The notes under the pieces are model-generated. The model had not been told where the DNA came from, did no database searches, and saw nothing but the letters and a program-made list of their open reading frames with translations. From NCBI RefSeq assembly GCF_009905375.1, contig NC_133657.1:3100001-3164000 (forward strand): a stretch of 64,000 bases of DNA, written 5' to 3'. Position numbers and translations under genes: made by a program. This document shows, piece after piece, positions 20,423 through 32,226 of this stretch (positions are counted from its first letter, which is position 1; every line of letters begins with the position of its first letter). The stretch is from Apium graveolens (Eukaryota; Streptophyta; Magnoliopsida; Apiales; Apiaceae).

Positions 20423-22016
20423 ATGGCGAGAACACGGATTGGAAACAGCGCCCCTAAAGGAACACCAGCTGCAACAACTCAAACAATTTCATCGACGGTG
20501 GAGATACCCCCACACTCATCCTACGCCTCTACCCAAGGAGGAACCCTGATAGGGGCAACCGGGCCTCAGCCACAAGGGATGAATCCCCAGCTCTACAAGG
20601 GATGAATCCCCCGGCTCTACAAGGGACGAATCCCCCGGCTCCTCAAGGGACAAATTTCCAATTTCAGCAGCTATATGCACTTGTAAATCCTCGACCCGTT
20701 GGGTATGACTATTCCACTATTGTGACCACTAACCCCCCTTATGGGATGCCCCTGTACCCCGAGGTTGGAGGAAGTGGACATGCAAATCGGAGTGAAGCGC
20801 AAGGGCAGACGCCCCCTACATACACGGTTTGGCTCCTATTCCGAAGGATCAAGAATTCTCCGGGCCTTATACTGAGAGAGATTCCGAATCTTCGGATGGT
20901 GATGTGGCTCCAAGAAGGAGGCGTGCTGGTAAATATCCGATGCCTGATGGTAATCAGCATCCTAGGAGAACCCGGGGACGAATCCCTAAGAAGTGCAGGA
21001 GAGAATTAGGGCTTACAAGGCTGAGATCCAAAGGCTGAAGCGTGATCTGGAGGCACACTTGACCCCAAGACCCCTACTACCTCCAAGGAGGAGAAATTCT
21101 CCAATCATAGACCTGGATGGTCCGCTGCAAAGAAGGACTGTTGTCCTAAGGGCTGATCCAAGTGATTTTTTGCCCCTAGGAGATCCAGATGATCCCACTC
21201 CACCATTCACTGAAGAGATAATGAATACCCATATCTCAAGAAAGTTTAAGATGCCTACCATCAAAGCTTATGATGGCACTGGAGATCCCGCTAATCACGT
21301 CAGGACGTTCTCTAATGCACTGTTGCTACAACCCGTGAACGACGCTATTAAGTGTCGGGCCTTTCCTCAAACCCTATCGGGAATGGCTCAAAGGTAGTAC
21401 AGCTGTTTGCCTCCAAATTCAATTGGGTCTTTTAGAGACTTAAGTAAAGCTTTTATTAAGCAGTTCATCGGTGGAAGAGTGCATGAGAAGAGTTCAGCAT
21501 CCCTCATGAGCATTATGCAGAGAGAAAAAGAGTCCTTGAGAGAATATCTGAACCGTTTCAATAAAGAGACTTTGAAAGTCCCAGACCTTGATGATAAGGT
21601 AGCCATGATAGCATTACAGCAAGGAACTAGGGGCGAGTTCTTCAAGATGTCATTAGCCAAGCGCCCCCTGAAAGCATGCTGCAGCTCCAAGATAGGGCCG
21701 GGAAGTACATCAAAGTGGAGGAGAGCATGAGGAAGACGGTAGTAAATAACGAGCCCGCTGGTGGAAAGAAGCGAAAAACTGATCTGTAATATATTGCTAA
21801 GGACATGTATCCTAGAAGAGAGCAAAGCAATAATTCAACCCCGAAGAAGGGAGGACTTGGACAAAAGTTCATTGAATATGCTAAGTTGAACGCTCCTAGA
21901 AGTCAGATCTTGATGGAAATTGAGAAGGATAGAGATGTTCGTTGGACTAAGCCTCTGAAGACCAATACTACAAAGCTAGATAAGAGCAAATATTGCAGAT
22001 TTCACAAGGCATGACA
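20423..22016 (+). pseudogene. Gypsy gag
   Basis: The likely start is ATG 20423 (MARTRIGNSAPKGTPAATTQ). A 24-bp tandem repeat at 20577-20650 encodes GMNPPALQ/GTNPPAPQ. Its first copy is 23 bp, and that shift produces a stop at 20605; the frame resumes in another phase from 20602. The retrotransposon gag domain is clear at about 21200-21720 (FKMPTIKAYDGTGDPANHVR; then SFRDLSKAFIKQFIGG and LREYLNRFNKETLKV). A TAG at 21394-21396 replaces the Trp of the MAQRWY-type motif. Other shifts lie near 20990, 21670 and 21790. The end reads DKSKYCRFHK, the start of the zinc-binding segment. It is not translatable as one protein. Confidence 0.85.
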
Positions 22017-22033
22017 CTGATGAGTGTAGATAA

Positions 22034-22870
22034 TTGAAGGATGAAATAGAGTTCCTCATTCAAAAAGGAAGGTTGAGCAAGTATACTGGAGATGGAGGAG
22101 ATAGGAATAACAATGGAAGAAAGAATTTCGATGATCATATGAGGGATCAAGACGTTCAGGGGCAAAATCCCCAGCCCAATGGACAGGTGATAAATTCAAT
22201 CTTTGGAGGACCAACTGTTGCGGGCTCATCCAGAAACTGGAGGAAATCCTATACTAGAGAAGTTATGCATATTGTCGGGGAAGCCCCGAAGAGGGCTAGG
22301 ACAGGAGTCACAATGACGTTCGATGATTTTGATTTGGAGGGTGTTAAATTTCCACACGACGATCCTCTAGTCATAACACCGACAATAGGGAACAACCCAG
22401 TGAAGAGGGTCCCTGTAGACAATGGTGCCTCGGTGGATATTTTGCTTCATAATACCTTTATAAGGATGGGTTACAATGATTCTCAATTAACCCCAACTGA
22501 TATGCCGATATATGGATTTGTTGGAGTGGAATGCCCCATAGAAGGGATAATTAAGTTACCAATGACCATAGAACAAGAACCAAGACAAGCAACACAGATG
22601 TTAGACTTCGTAGTGGTAAAGGCTGGATCAATTTACAATGGATTCATGGGAAGAACGGGAATACATGCTTTCAAGGTAGTCCCTTCTTCTTACCATGCAG
22701 TGATGAAGTTTCCCACCCGGAATGGGATTGGAGAAGAGAGAGAATATCAAAAGATGGAAAAAAGTTGTTATATGGCCTTCCTTAGGGCTGATGAGTTGGG
22801 GGACAAGTTCTACCTATTGAAGATCTGGATATCCGTGAGAATGATGAGAAAAAAAGGAAGCCATGAGAAA
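22034..22870 (+). pseudogene. Gypsy protease region
   Basis: The open frame starts with KDEIEFLIQKGRLSKYTGDG, the gag-end segment that normally follows the zinc site. The protease core reads KRVPVDNGASVDILLHNTF near 22405-22455. The active triad is Asp-Asn-Gly rather than the more common Asp-Thr/Ser-Gly; in Tat-type elements V(D)(N/S/T)GAS forms occur, so it may still be functional. The flap and C-terminal region (GFMGRTGIHAFKVVPSSYHA) is intact. The frame then degrades into a Lys-rich tail at about 22880 and the RT part continues in another frame from 22873. Confidence 0.85.
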
Positions 22871-22872
22871 AC

Positions 22873-23950
22873 TTGGTTCCGATTCCTTTGGCTCCCGAGG
22901 ATCCTGAGAAAGTAACTTTCATTGGAGCGTCGCTAGAGGAGCCTCTAAGAGGGAAGTTGGTGAAGTTTTTACAAGATAATAGTGATGTATTTGTATGGTC
23001 AGCAGCTGATATGCCTGGAATAGACCTGGAACTGATTACTCATAAGCTAAACGTAGATCCAAATCAGAAGATTGTGAAAAAAAGAAAAGAAGTTTTGCTC
23101 CAGAGAGGCAGGAAGCTATTAAGAAAGAAGTAGAGAAGCTCTTAGAAGCTGGCTTCATTGAAGAGATACAGTTTCCGGAGTGGTTGGCAAATCCTGTAAT
23201 GGTAAAGAAGGCTAATGTAAAGTGGAGAATGTGTGTGGACTTCACTGATCTGAATGATGCATGCCCAAAGGATTATTTCCCGTTGCTAAGGATAGATACA
23301 TTGATAGATGTGACCGCTGGTTACGAGATGCTGAGTTTCATGGATGGGTTCAGTGGATACAATCAGATCAAGATGCATAAGGATGACATCTCAAAGGTAT
23401 CATTCATCACTGACTTTGGTGTTTTTTGTTATCTAGTTATGACATTTGGTCTCAAGAATGCAGGAGCTACCTATCAAAGGTTGGTGAATAAAATTGTTAA
23501 GGATCTTTTTGGAAAAACTATGAAAGTTTATGTTGATGACATGTTAGTCAAAAGTCTGGTAAAGACCGACCATATAGCCCATTTGAGGGAAACTTTTGAG
23601 GTCCTGAGATATCACAAAATGATGTTAAATCCTGCAAAGTATGCTTCCGGAGTTGGATCTGGAATTATTTTGGGATTGATAGTCTTCAAGAGGGGAATCG
23701 AGGAAAATCCTGATAAGATAAAGGCAATTTTGGACATGGAGCCTTCAAAGACTGTCAAAGATGTTCAAAAGCTCACTGGAAGGGTTGTTGCATTGGGGCG
23801 GTTTATCTCCAAATCTGGGGACAAGTGCTTGTCGTTCTTCAAATCCTTAATGAAGGTGAAAGATTTCATATGAACTGAGGAAAGCCAGAAAGCATTTGAG
23901 GGATTAAAGAAGTATATGGCTCAAGCCTAGCTGTTGGCCAAACTAGCTCT
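22873..23950 (+). pseudogene. Gypsy reverse transcriptase
   Basis: The N-terminal part is open at 22873-23133 and shifts frame in an A-rich run near 23075-23090. The main body is open from 23184 to 23873. Motifs in order: VDFTDLNDACPKDYFPLLRID, the segment FMDGFSGYNQIKMHKDD, TFGLKNAGATYQRLVN, and the catalytic box VYVDDMLVKS near 23525. The YVDD aspartates are present. After the thumb region (VKDVQKLTGRVVALGRFISK) TGA at 23871 stops the frame at KDFI. VDFTDLNDACPKD is typical of plant Tat elements. Confidence 0.88.
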
Positions 23951-24743
23951 GAATGAAGTTTTGTACTTATATTTGGCCGTTTCAGAAAATGCCTTAGCGC
24001 TGTATTGGTTAAGGAGGAACTTAAAGTCCAGAAACCCATATATTATGTCAATAATATCCTGCACGAAGCTGAATTGAATTATTCGACTATTGAAAAATTT
24101 GCTTTGCCCCTGGTGATGGCTTCAAAGAAGTTGCGACCTTACTTCCAAGCTCATAAAATTGAAGTGCTAATGAATCAACCTTTTAGAAACATTATTCATA
24201 GTCCTAAAGCTAGCGGAAGGCTGATTAAATGGGCTATCAAATTGGGAGAATTCGACATAAAGTATAAGCCACGAACGGAGATAAAAGCCCAGGCTTTGGC
24301 TGACTTCGTGGTTGAATGTACCATCCTCAACCAAGAAGTCGGGGGGCAGGAAAGTACTGAACCTCAGGGTATTGAGAGGAAAGAGGATAATGAAGGAGAA
24401 CAGAACAAGGAGAAGGAATATTGGATTCTCTATTTTGATGGAGCATCAAAAACAAATTCGAGTGGAGCAGGGCTCGTTTTACCAAGCCCAGATGGTTTCT
24501 TGATTGAATATGCCATGAAGTTAGACTTCCCAATCATAAATAATGAAGTTGAGTATGAAGCTCTAATAGCTGACCTCGATCTAGCGGGAACACTGAGGGT
24601 CAAGAACTTGAAAGTCTGTGGGGATTCGAAGCTTGTCATATATCAGGTCAAGGGAGAGTTTGAGGCAAGAGATGAAAGAATGGCTAGGTATATCCGCCTA
24701 GTAAGGGATGTGATGACTCGATTCGATGAATGCCATGTTGAGC
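23951..24743 (+). pseudogene. Gypsy RNase H and second (archaeal-type) RNase H, 5' part
   Basis: A one-base shift near 24002 separates the RT connection from RNase H, which is open to the insertion (24005-24743). The first domain carries PIYYVNNILHEAELNYSTIE and the LADFVVECT end. After an acidic linker of about 25 residues a second RNase H begins, YWILYFDGASKTNSSGAG, with the catalytic Asp in FDGAS, Glu in NNEVEYEALIADL and Asp in VCGDSKLV. The frame is cut at the CHVEH codons by a Copia insertion and resumes at 32232 with HIPREENVKEDALSKFAS. A second RNase H is a marker of the Tat lineage. Confidence 0.88.
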
Positions 24744-26051
24744 TGTAAGTCATATGTCATAGCCTATTTGTATATTCGAGGATTCAACTCAACTCAAATA
24801 AGAATGTAATAAGTAAATAGTGGATCGACCGTCAGAGAGATCTCGCAAAGTAATATCTGTCAAAGGATTCAGTAACAAGGTTCATCTACAGACTTGAGGA
24901 ATTAATTCACTGGAAGAAGTTCAAGAAATTGATCATGCCTCAGTGATATAAATCAAGAGTGTGGATTTAATCAAGTGACATAGATCTCGTCAGAGTATCA
25001 CTAATTACAAGGATTTAATCTGAAGAAAATCAAAGTATCAAAGTCAAGACATGAAGAAACGTCACGGAAGTTAGTCACTCATGAACCAGACAGTACATCG
25101 AGTGTCAACATTGAAGTGGTGGAATTGATTCATAATTGACTGTGATTATCAAAAGATTTTCAGAAGAATGGTTGCTGCTCAAGATTAGTATTAATTCTCT
25201 ATTAATTAATTAAGTCATATAATTTAATTAAGAAAATAAATTATATCTGCAAAGATTAATTTATTTATTAATTGAATTAATTGATTAATTAATTCTGAAT
25301 TAATATTAAGATTTTTCAGAATTGTTTTTTGAATTAAAATCAGTTTAAATCAGCAAGATAATTGAAAATGAACTAGCATGACAATCTGGATTGTCATACC
25401 GATTGTCATGCCAAGTCATTTCAATTGTCATACCGAAAGTTACACTGGGAGGAGGATTGTCTTGCCAGTTCATTCTGATTGTCTTGCTAGTTCAATCAAT
25501 AGTCTCACCGAAAGTCTTGCTAGCTCAATGGATTGTCTTGCTGAGCTAAAAGGATTGTCTTGCTAACAAATCAGGTGGTTGTTTTATTATTTAAACAACA
25601 GAAGCAACAGAAGTCAATCATCCATCCGAAAATAGTTCAAGAACAAAGAAAAGCAGAAGCTGAAAAATATATCATCTCTTCTCTGCTAAAATCAAGATCA
25701 CAATTTCTAGCTAGTAAAGTTAAATCCAAACCACTAGAAATCATTATCTTGTTCTTGTGTAACAATCTAGCGGATCAAAATCCCTAGAACTTAATCTCAA
25801 ATCGCGTTTAGTATTTGATTCTAATTATTGCAAAAATAGAAAAAGTTCATGTCGAATTTATTCTAAATTTGTGATAATTAATTTGAGATTAATTCCTTGT
25901 AATCGATACAGTTGTTGTAACACCTTTCAAGTTTAATAATATTTTTATTTAACTTGAATTTTGTTTCACATTTTTTATTCCGCATTTAATTCGATTATTC
26001 GGTACTGTTTGTATTCAACCCCCCCTTCTACAAACACATTGGGACCTAACA
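24744..26051 (+). repeat. 5' LTR of the nested SIRE-type element
   Basis: 1,308 bp. Positions 25378-25566 hold an imperfect minisatellite of GATTGTCTTGCTAG-like words that happens to stay open in one frame; it is part of the LTR, not a gene. The end is CATTGGGACCTAACA, followed two bases later by the primer site. The same repeat is at 31547-31735 in the right LTR. Confidence 0.95.
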
Positions 26052-26053
26052 AT

Positions 26054-26066
26054 TGGTATCAGAGCC
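26054..26066 (+). promoter_or_regulatory. Primer-binding site (initiator tRNA-Met) of the nested element
   Basis: TGGTATCAGAGCC lies two bases after the LTR. It is the standard Copia primer site complementary to initiator tRNA-Met. Confidence 0.95.
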
Positions 26067-26149
26067 TTCTGATTAACGAACAAATCAAAATCCTAGACTT
26101 TTGTGATTTTTCAACTCCTTGAATTTTTTATTCATTCAAAAATTCATAA

Positions 26150-28380
26150 TGACTTCACAAAAAGTTGGAACCGTTAAAATTCCATAATTTGATAAAGAGA
26201 ATTATATTATGTGGAAGAAGAAGATGCTCTTGTTTTTATAAGTGGCAAATCCCAAATATACAAACTTGTTAAAGAAGGGGATAAGAACTCCGATGGTTAT
26301 TGAACCGGAGGTGATAGTAGATGATGTTGTGATCACCAAAGCCAGAACCTATCCTAAAGATCCTGAGGATTTTTCTCCTGCTGAAAAAGATGAAGCCTCC
26401 TTGGATGCCAGCCTTCAGTTAATTTTAATTGATTCCCTTGATCTCTTGATGAACAGACATGTGATGAACTGTAAAAATTCCAAACACATGTGGGAAACTA
26501 TTGAGGTGATCAATGAAGGCACAGAGGAAGTTAGGGAGAACAAGTTGGAGATCCTAACCTCTGAGTATGAATATTTTAAATCAAATCCAGGAGAAGGAAT
26601 TACTGAAGTGTTTGAGAGGTACAATGCGTTGATCAACAACCTGAACATAAATGGGAAATATTATTAAATCAGGGAGGTCAACAAAAAGTTCCTTTTAACA
26701 CTGCCAACTCATCTTGAACATAGAATCACTGCCATTAGAGAAGCTAGAGATCTGAGTGAGATTTCTTTGGACAGGCTCTATGGAGTGTTAAAAACCTATG
26801 AGTTGGAGCAGATTCAACAGAAGGAAGTCTACGGGAAGGATAGAATGGTCAGCACATCTACTGCACTTGTAGCTGAAGGTCAACAACAATAGCAATCTCA
26901 ACAATTGGAGAGAATGGTACAATGTTCCAAGGCTGAGGAAAATATGTTAGTAGCAGAATATGACCCTCCTACTACAAATCAATCAAGTGATGATTTTTAT
27001 TCCTTGGAAGAGTTGGAGCAATTGGAAGACGAGTCAATGGCCCAAATTGTCAAGAGATTCTCCCATTTCAGATTCAAGAGGAATCCCAAGCTTAAGTACA
27101 AGTCCAACTACAACAAATTCCAGAAAGGTGGATCTTCATCCTCTAACACCAGCAGTGGTGGATACAAAACAGGGATGGTTGATCGGAGCACCATTAGATG
27201 CTATAACTGCAATGAGTTGGGACACTTTGCCACAGAATGTAGGAAGCCAAAGCAAGTAAGAAAGAACTCTGAAAGGGCTTATCTGGCAAAGGGAAGAAGC
27301 TGGGATGATACTGATAGTGAAGATGAAGATGAAGGAAATCTTGCTCTTATGGCTATTGATGGAAAAGCTTCATCGTCAAGAATAGAGGTAAAACTTTCTG
27401 ATGCTGAAATGGTTTATCATCTAAGAGGTAACTTAGATTGTGCACGTCGTGATAATGAACTGTTAAGTTTACATATCACAGACCTTGAGAAAGAGGTCAA
27501 TGAATTAAGACTTGTGCACATTAATCAAGACAAATTAAAAGAACAAGTATCTTTTCTAGAGAATAGAATTGACTGTTATAGAAAACTCGAAACTATTCTC
27601 AAAGACAAGATCACCGGTCTTGAGACTAAGGTTAGAGCCTACTTCAATTCTTGTTCGAAGGCTAAAGAGTTCTACAGTAAGCAATCTGTTAATCAAACAT
27701 CTGGAATAGGTTATGATTACAATGTTGCTATTGGAGAATTAGGCATAAACTCCCCTCCTCGTGTCTGTGCTAAAGGGAGGGAAGTACCACATGTGCTTAA
27801 GGGTGTTGATGAACCCCTCTATAAACCATCAATTGTTGAACCATTTGATGCGACCTCTTCTGTTATTCAGGAAGAAATACGTGCTGAAGATCATGTTAAT
27901 GAGAAGGTTGTTTCCAAGTCAAGTGTGTCGAAAGTTCCAGTCAAAGTTGTGAAAGCAACTGAGACTAACTCAGACACACATGAGTTGGATAACAAAAATG
28001 CCATGTCTGCCATGCATAAATTGCCTACTATTAATCACTCTCATAAAGCATGTGGTGTTTCTAATTGTATGTCTTGTGCTTTTAATATGATGTATGCTTA
28101 TTTTAATGGTAAGCATGTTTCTAATGATAAGACTACTCCTCGTCAGCATGTGAATAATAAGAAGCATGATAGGTCTAAGACTGCTAGTCCTTCTAAGGCT
28201 AGAAAGGAGACATTTGTGCCTAAGCTTAAACAGAATTTTGTTAAGGCTGTTTACAAGGTCAAATGTTCAGTCATTGAGAAAGTTGAGGCAATTAAAATTA
28301 AAAATGTTGTTTTGCCTGACAAAGGACAGTTCTACAAGTATGCCGGGCCCAACCAAGTTTGGGTTCCGAAGAAGGTCTAA
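26150..28380 (+). pseudogene. SIRE-type gag with long C-terminal coiled-coil region
   Basis: Starts at ATG 26150 (MTSQKVGTVKIP) with stops at 26187 and 26239, then is open at 26242-26667 with the gag core (LIDSLDLLMNRHVMNCKNSK, NNLNINGKYY). After TAA 26665 and TAG 26890 the long frame 26905-28380 follows. It holds a zinc knuckle CYNCNELGHFATEC (near 27200), an acidic stretch DSEDEDEGNLALMAIDG, and a heptad-rich coiled coil (LHITDLEKEVNELRLVH, KEQVSFLENRIDCYRKLETI). It ends in a Lys-rich tail YAGPNQVWVPKKV. This extended gag after the knuckle is usual in SIRE-type elements. Only three or four point changes break it. Confidence 0.85.
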
Positions 28381-28900
28381 TCCATTTGCAGTGCAGGGCA
28401 TTAAACAGGTGTAACCGGTAGTGTGGATTCTTGACAGTGGATCATCAAGACATATGACCGGAGATAGAGCCCTGCTATCAAATATGGATTGAGAAAGCTG
28501 GCCCCCTAGTTACCTTTAGAGATAACAGCAAAGGTTTATACGAGGGATATGGCTGTTTGCAAGCTGGGAATGTTATCATTGAAAATTTTGTATAGTGTGC
28601 TAGGTTATTATCAGGAAGCATCATCTAATATATAGCACCAGTGACGAGACTTGAGAATATTATGACATATCAGGCACCTGCTGCACATTACACTTGGAAT
28701 TGGACTCTAGTAAGATGTGTACAAGTGTACTCCTGGTTGGTGAGTCAAAAGAGGAAGTCAATGCACCACAGTTCATGGACTTTGCAGCTGCAGATCTATT
28801 GGACTATGCAATCTCTTCTTCACAATCTCACTTCAGGTTGGTATAAACTAGTGTACTACTTAAGCAATCGTCAAGAACATGGTATGGCACTCTAACTGAA
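28381..28900 (+). pseudogene. Protease and pol remnant
   Basis: Directly after gag a protease motif is visible across frames, WILDSGSSRHMTGDRALLS with in-frame stops, then SKGLYEGYGCLQAGNVIIEN. Downstream, only a short RT-like piece around LKQSSRTWYGTL near 28860 remains; integrase and the rest of RT and RNase H (normally about 3 kb) are missing. A stretch at about 28700-28840 has a coding look in one frame (GESKEEVNAPQFMDFAAADL) that I could not assign. Confidence 0.6.
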
Positions 28901-30912
28901 GTTATTGTTTAATATGAACTAGTAGAGTCGTCATATTTTTAACTCTCTTATCATTAGGCACAATCATATTGTTTTATATGTGCAGTGATATATTGTTAAT
29001 GCAACATAACAATTAGTATCTAAAGTACTTGACAAGTATCGGTCAATGATATGTTGTTAACATTATGTTGCAGATATTTGTAAGCTTTTGACATGAATGA
29101 GAATTACTTAGACTTTACCCTAAGTGATCAATGTTTTATCAAAAACTCATTCATATTGAAAAACAAAATCAAACTTCTTTCTACATTAGTGATTTCTTAT
29201 TTCATGTAAAATCTTTTGAAATCACTATTGTACATCATTTTCTCTCTATTACCATATGTTCTGTGTTACAGGTTCAGTCTCCAATGACTTTCTTTCATTG
29301 ACAGTCATGAGGTTGAAAACCCACAACGTCTATCCCAGACTGTAAAGACAATCACAAAAACAGAACCAACCAACACTCTCTTACCACTAAATGTAGTATG
29401 AATGAGCGTGAGGGAGATAGTGCCTTAGTGCACCACATAAGGAAGGTTCTGTCGTCAACCTAGTAGCTCTGTCTCCTACATAGATGAGTAGTATTTAAAC
29501 CGAGACAACTGCTAGCCCTCATACATCTTCTCAAAAAGATGTAATGGCTGAAAAGGCACAAAAACAGTTACTAGATTCATTCTCTCAACAGGGTGCGTCT
29601 ATTGAATTTTGTCTGTCGGCCAAGGTATCCGATGTAGTGTCACCACTTCAAACATAAACAATTCTTGATGCACAAGGAGAGGTTACACACACAAAGGATG
29701 AGTTGATGGAAATAAGAGTTTCGACCATTTTAAGGTCAGATTCGATTGTTCAAGGTTCGTTAATGGACCAATTGCCTTTATAGGTGTTAGGAGAGGATAC
29801 TGATCCATAAGCCATATGTCAGTGGTCAGTGTCTACCTCCCCAGGCTTAAATCCCCTGGATGCATCTGCGGATAGTGGATTTGATATAGGTGCAGATCAG
29901 CAACTTGTTGACAATGATTCAGATATTACCTGATGAGTCACAAGGAAATGTCTTCACAGGCATTAGAAGGGAACTTTGATCTTTATGCTAAATTCTTTGG
30001 ATCATTGTTTACCTTCCCAGAATTCAAATCTGGAACCCTAAAAGGGAAACTAGCAACTTGTAGATTATGACTCAGATTCATCTGACGAGTTTAACAAGGA
30101 TGGGGATTTGCGAACTCCCATTGCACCACCTATGACCTCCTTAAGGATGGCTAAGGTGATTTTCCTTGCAGGTACAGCTGGATTATGGATCTATGAGAGA
30201 AGAGTGATACACTTGTGAGAATGAGTGTAAACACGAGTGGAGAGAAGAGTGAAACACATGTGAGGTACACTAAACAGAATCACACACTCACAGTGAGGAA
30301 GAAAGAGAAACTACTTGTTATTTCTTTTCCAACCAAGTGAAATATGAGAACTTCTTCAGACGACGACATACATTCCTTCACTAAGGGGGAGATAAAAGCT
30401 TAAGTAATAGTTTGGAGGATTCCTCAACTAAGGGGGAGAAATATCAGAGAGTAAGAAAAAGATCCTACATGTACACTACACCACACCATTGTTGTTTGTA
30501 ACTACGAATCCTATTGTACGGGAGAGGTGGTAAACACAAGGTGATTTTCTAGTAAGGGAAGAAGCTGTTTTCAAAAGGGGAGTACCATTGGTTTTTATCC
30601 GCGGATCCTATTGTACGGGAGAGGTGGTAAACGAAGGTGATCTTCTCTAATCAGTTAATTCTCATAGGGGGAGAAGCAAGAGAGATATGGGCTTCTCAAC
30701 AGGAAATGTGGTTGTACAAATGAAGATGGAACTACTTGAAGATATGTTCAGTCTAGAGGAACATCTGCTTGGAATCTGGAAAATGTTAAATCTAGTCCAG
30801 AACTTTTCTACTATTTACTTTGTATTTCTTTTTATATCTTTTTCTTATTTGTTAGTTGAGTTATCCTCTAGGTATTTGTGTGTTATTGTTTAACAAACAA
30901 ATAGGGGGAGAT
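28901..30912 (+). pseudogene. Degenerate post-pol region with repeated polypurine tracts
   Basis: No long frame is open. Fragments of a former ORF are readable at 29540-29700 (MAEKAQKQLLDSFSQQGAS) and near 29850-29930, interrupted by stops, consistent with the env-like or accessory ORF of SIRE-type elements. Purine tracts of the form AAGGGGGAGA occur near 30384, 30441, 30667 and at the functional site 30901-30912 (ATAGGGGGAGAT). A ~97-bp duplication repeats CTATTGTACGGGAGAGGTGG at 30511 and 30608. Confidence 0.6.
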
Positions 30913-32226
30913 TGTAAGTCATATGTCATAGCCTATTTGTATATTCGAGGATTCAACTCAACTCAAATAAGAATGTAATAAGTAAATAGTGGATCGACCG
31001 TCAGAGAGATCTCGCAAAGTAATATCTGTCAAAGGATTCAGAAACAAGGTTCATCTACAGACTTGAGGAATTAATTCACTGGAAGAAGTTCAAGAAATTG
31101 ATCATGCCTCAGTGATATAAATCAAGAGTGTGGATTTAATCAAGTGACAGAGATCTCGTCAGAGTATCACTAATTACAAGGATTTAATCTGAAGAAAATC
31201 AAAGTATCAAAGTCAAGACATGAAGAAACGTCACGGAAGTTAGTCACTCATGAACCAGACAGTACATCGAGTGTCAACATTGAAGTGGTGGAATTGATTC
31301 ATAATTGACTGTGATTATCAGAAGATTTTCAGAAGAATGGTTGTTGCTCAAGATTAGTATTAATTCTCTATTAATTAATTAAGTCATATAATTTAATTAA
31401 GAAAATAAATTATATCTGCAAAGATTAATTTATTTATTAATTGAATTAATTGATTAATTAATTCTGAATTAATATTAAGATTTTTCAGAATTGTTTTTTG
31501 AATTAAAATCAGTTTAAATCAGCAAGACAATTGAAAATGAACTAGCATGACAATCTGGATTGTCATACCGATTGTCATGCCAAGTCATTTCAATTGTCAT
31601 ACCGAAAGTTACACTGGGAGGAGGATTGTCTTGCCATTTCATTCTGATTGTCTTGCTAGTTCAATCAATAGTCTCACCGAAAGTCTTGCTAGCTCAATGG
31701 ATTGTCTTGCTGAGCTAAAAGGATTGTCTTGCCAACAAATCAGGTGGTTGTTTTATTATTTAAACAACAGAAGCAACATAAGTCAATCATCCATCCGAAA
31801 ACAATTCAAGAACAAAGAAAAGCAGAAGCTGAAAAATATATCATCTCTTCTCTGCTAAAATCAAGATCACAATTTCTAGCTAGTAAAGTTAAATCCAAAC
31901 CACTAGAAATCATTATCTTGTTCTTATGTAACAATCTAGCGGATCAAAATCCCTAGAACTTAATCTCAAATCGCGTTTAGTATTTGATTCTAATTATTAC
32001 AAAAATAGAAAAAGTTTATGTCGAATTTATTCTAAATTTGTGATAATTAATTTGAGATTAATTCCTTGTAATCGATACAGTTGTTGTAACACCTTTCAAG
32101 TTTAATAATATTTTTATTTAACTTGAATTTTGTTTCACATTTTTTATTCCGCATTTAATTCGATTATTCGGTACTGTTTGTATTCAACCCTCCCCCCCCC
32201 TTCTACAAACACATTGGGACCTAACA
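30913..32226 (+). repeat. 3' LTR of the nested SIRE-type element
   Basis: 1,314 bp, nearly identical to 24744-26051. The main length difference is a longer C run near 32190. It ends CTAACA, followed by the target duplication TGAGC and the resumed Gypsy RNase H frame. Confidence 0.95.

Larger units (their letters stand above)
24744..32226 (+). mobile_element. Nested SIRE-type Copia element lacking most of pol
   Basis: 7,483 bp with TGTAAGTCAT...CTAACA ends and the 5-bp duplication TGAGC at 24739-24743 and 32227-32231, inside the RNase H codons of the Gypsy element. LTRs of 1,308 and 1,314 bp differ by about a dozen substitutions and a longer C run (near 32190) in the right copy. The internal region is gag, a protease remnant, almost no integrase or RT, and a degenerate 3' region with several polypurine tracts. 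Gag, long LTRs and a post-pol region suggest the SIRE/Maximus lineage. With pol missing it must have moved using proteins from other copies, or lost pol after insertion. Confidence 0.92.

Noticed and set aside
25378..25566. Open frame in the SIRE LTR as a small gene
   Set aside because: It is a minisatellite kept open by its repeat period and is present identically in both LTRs.
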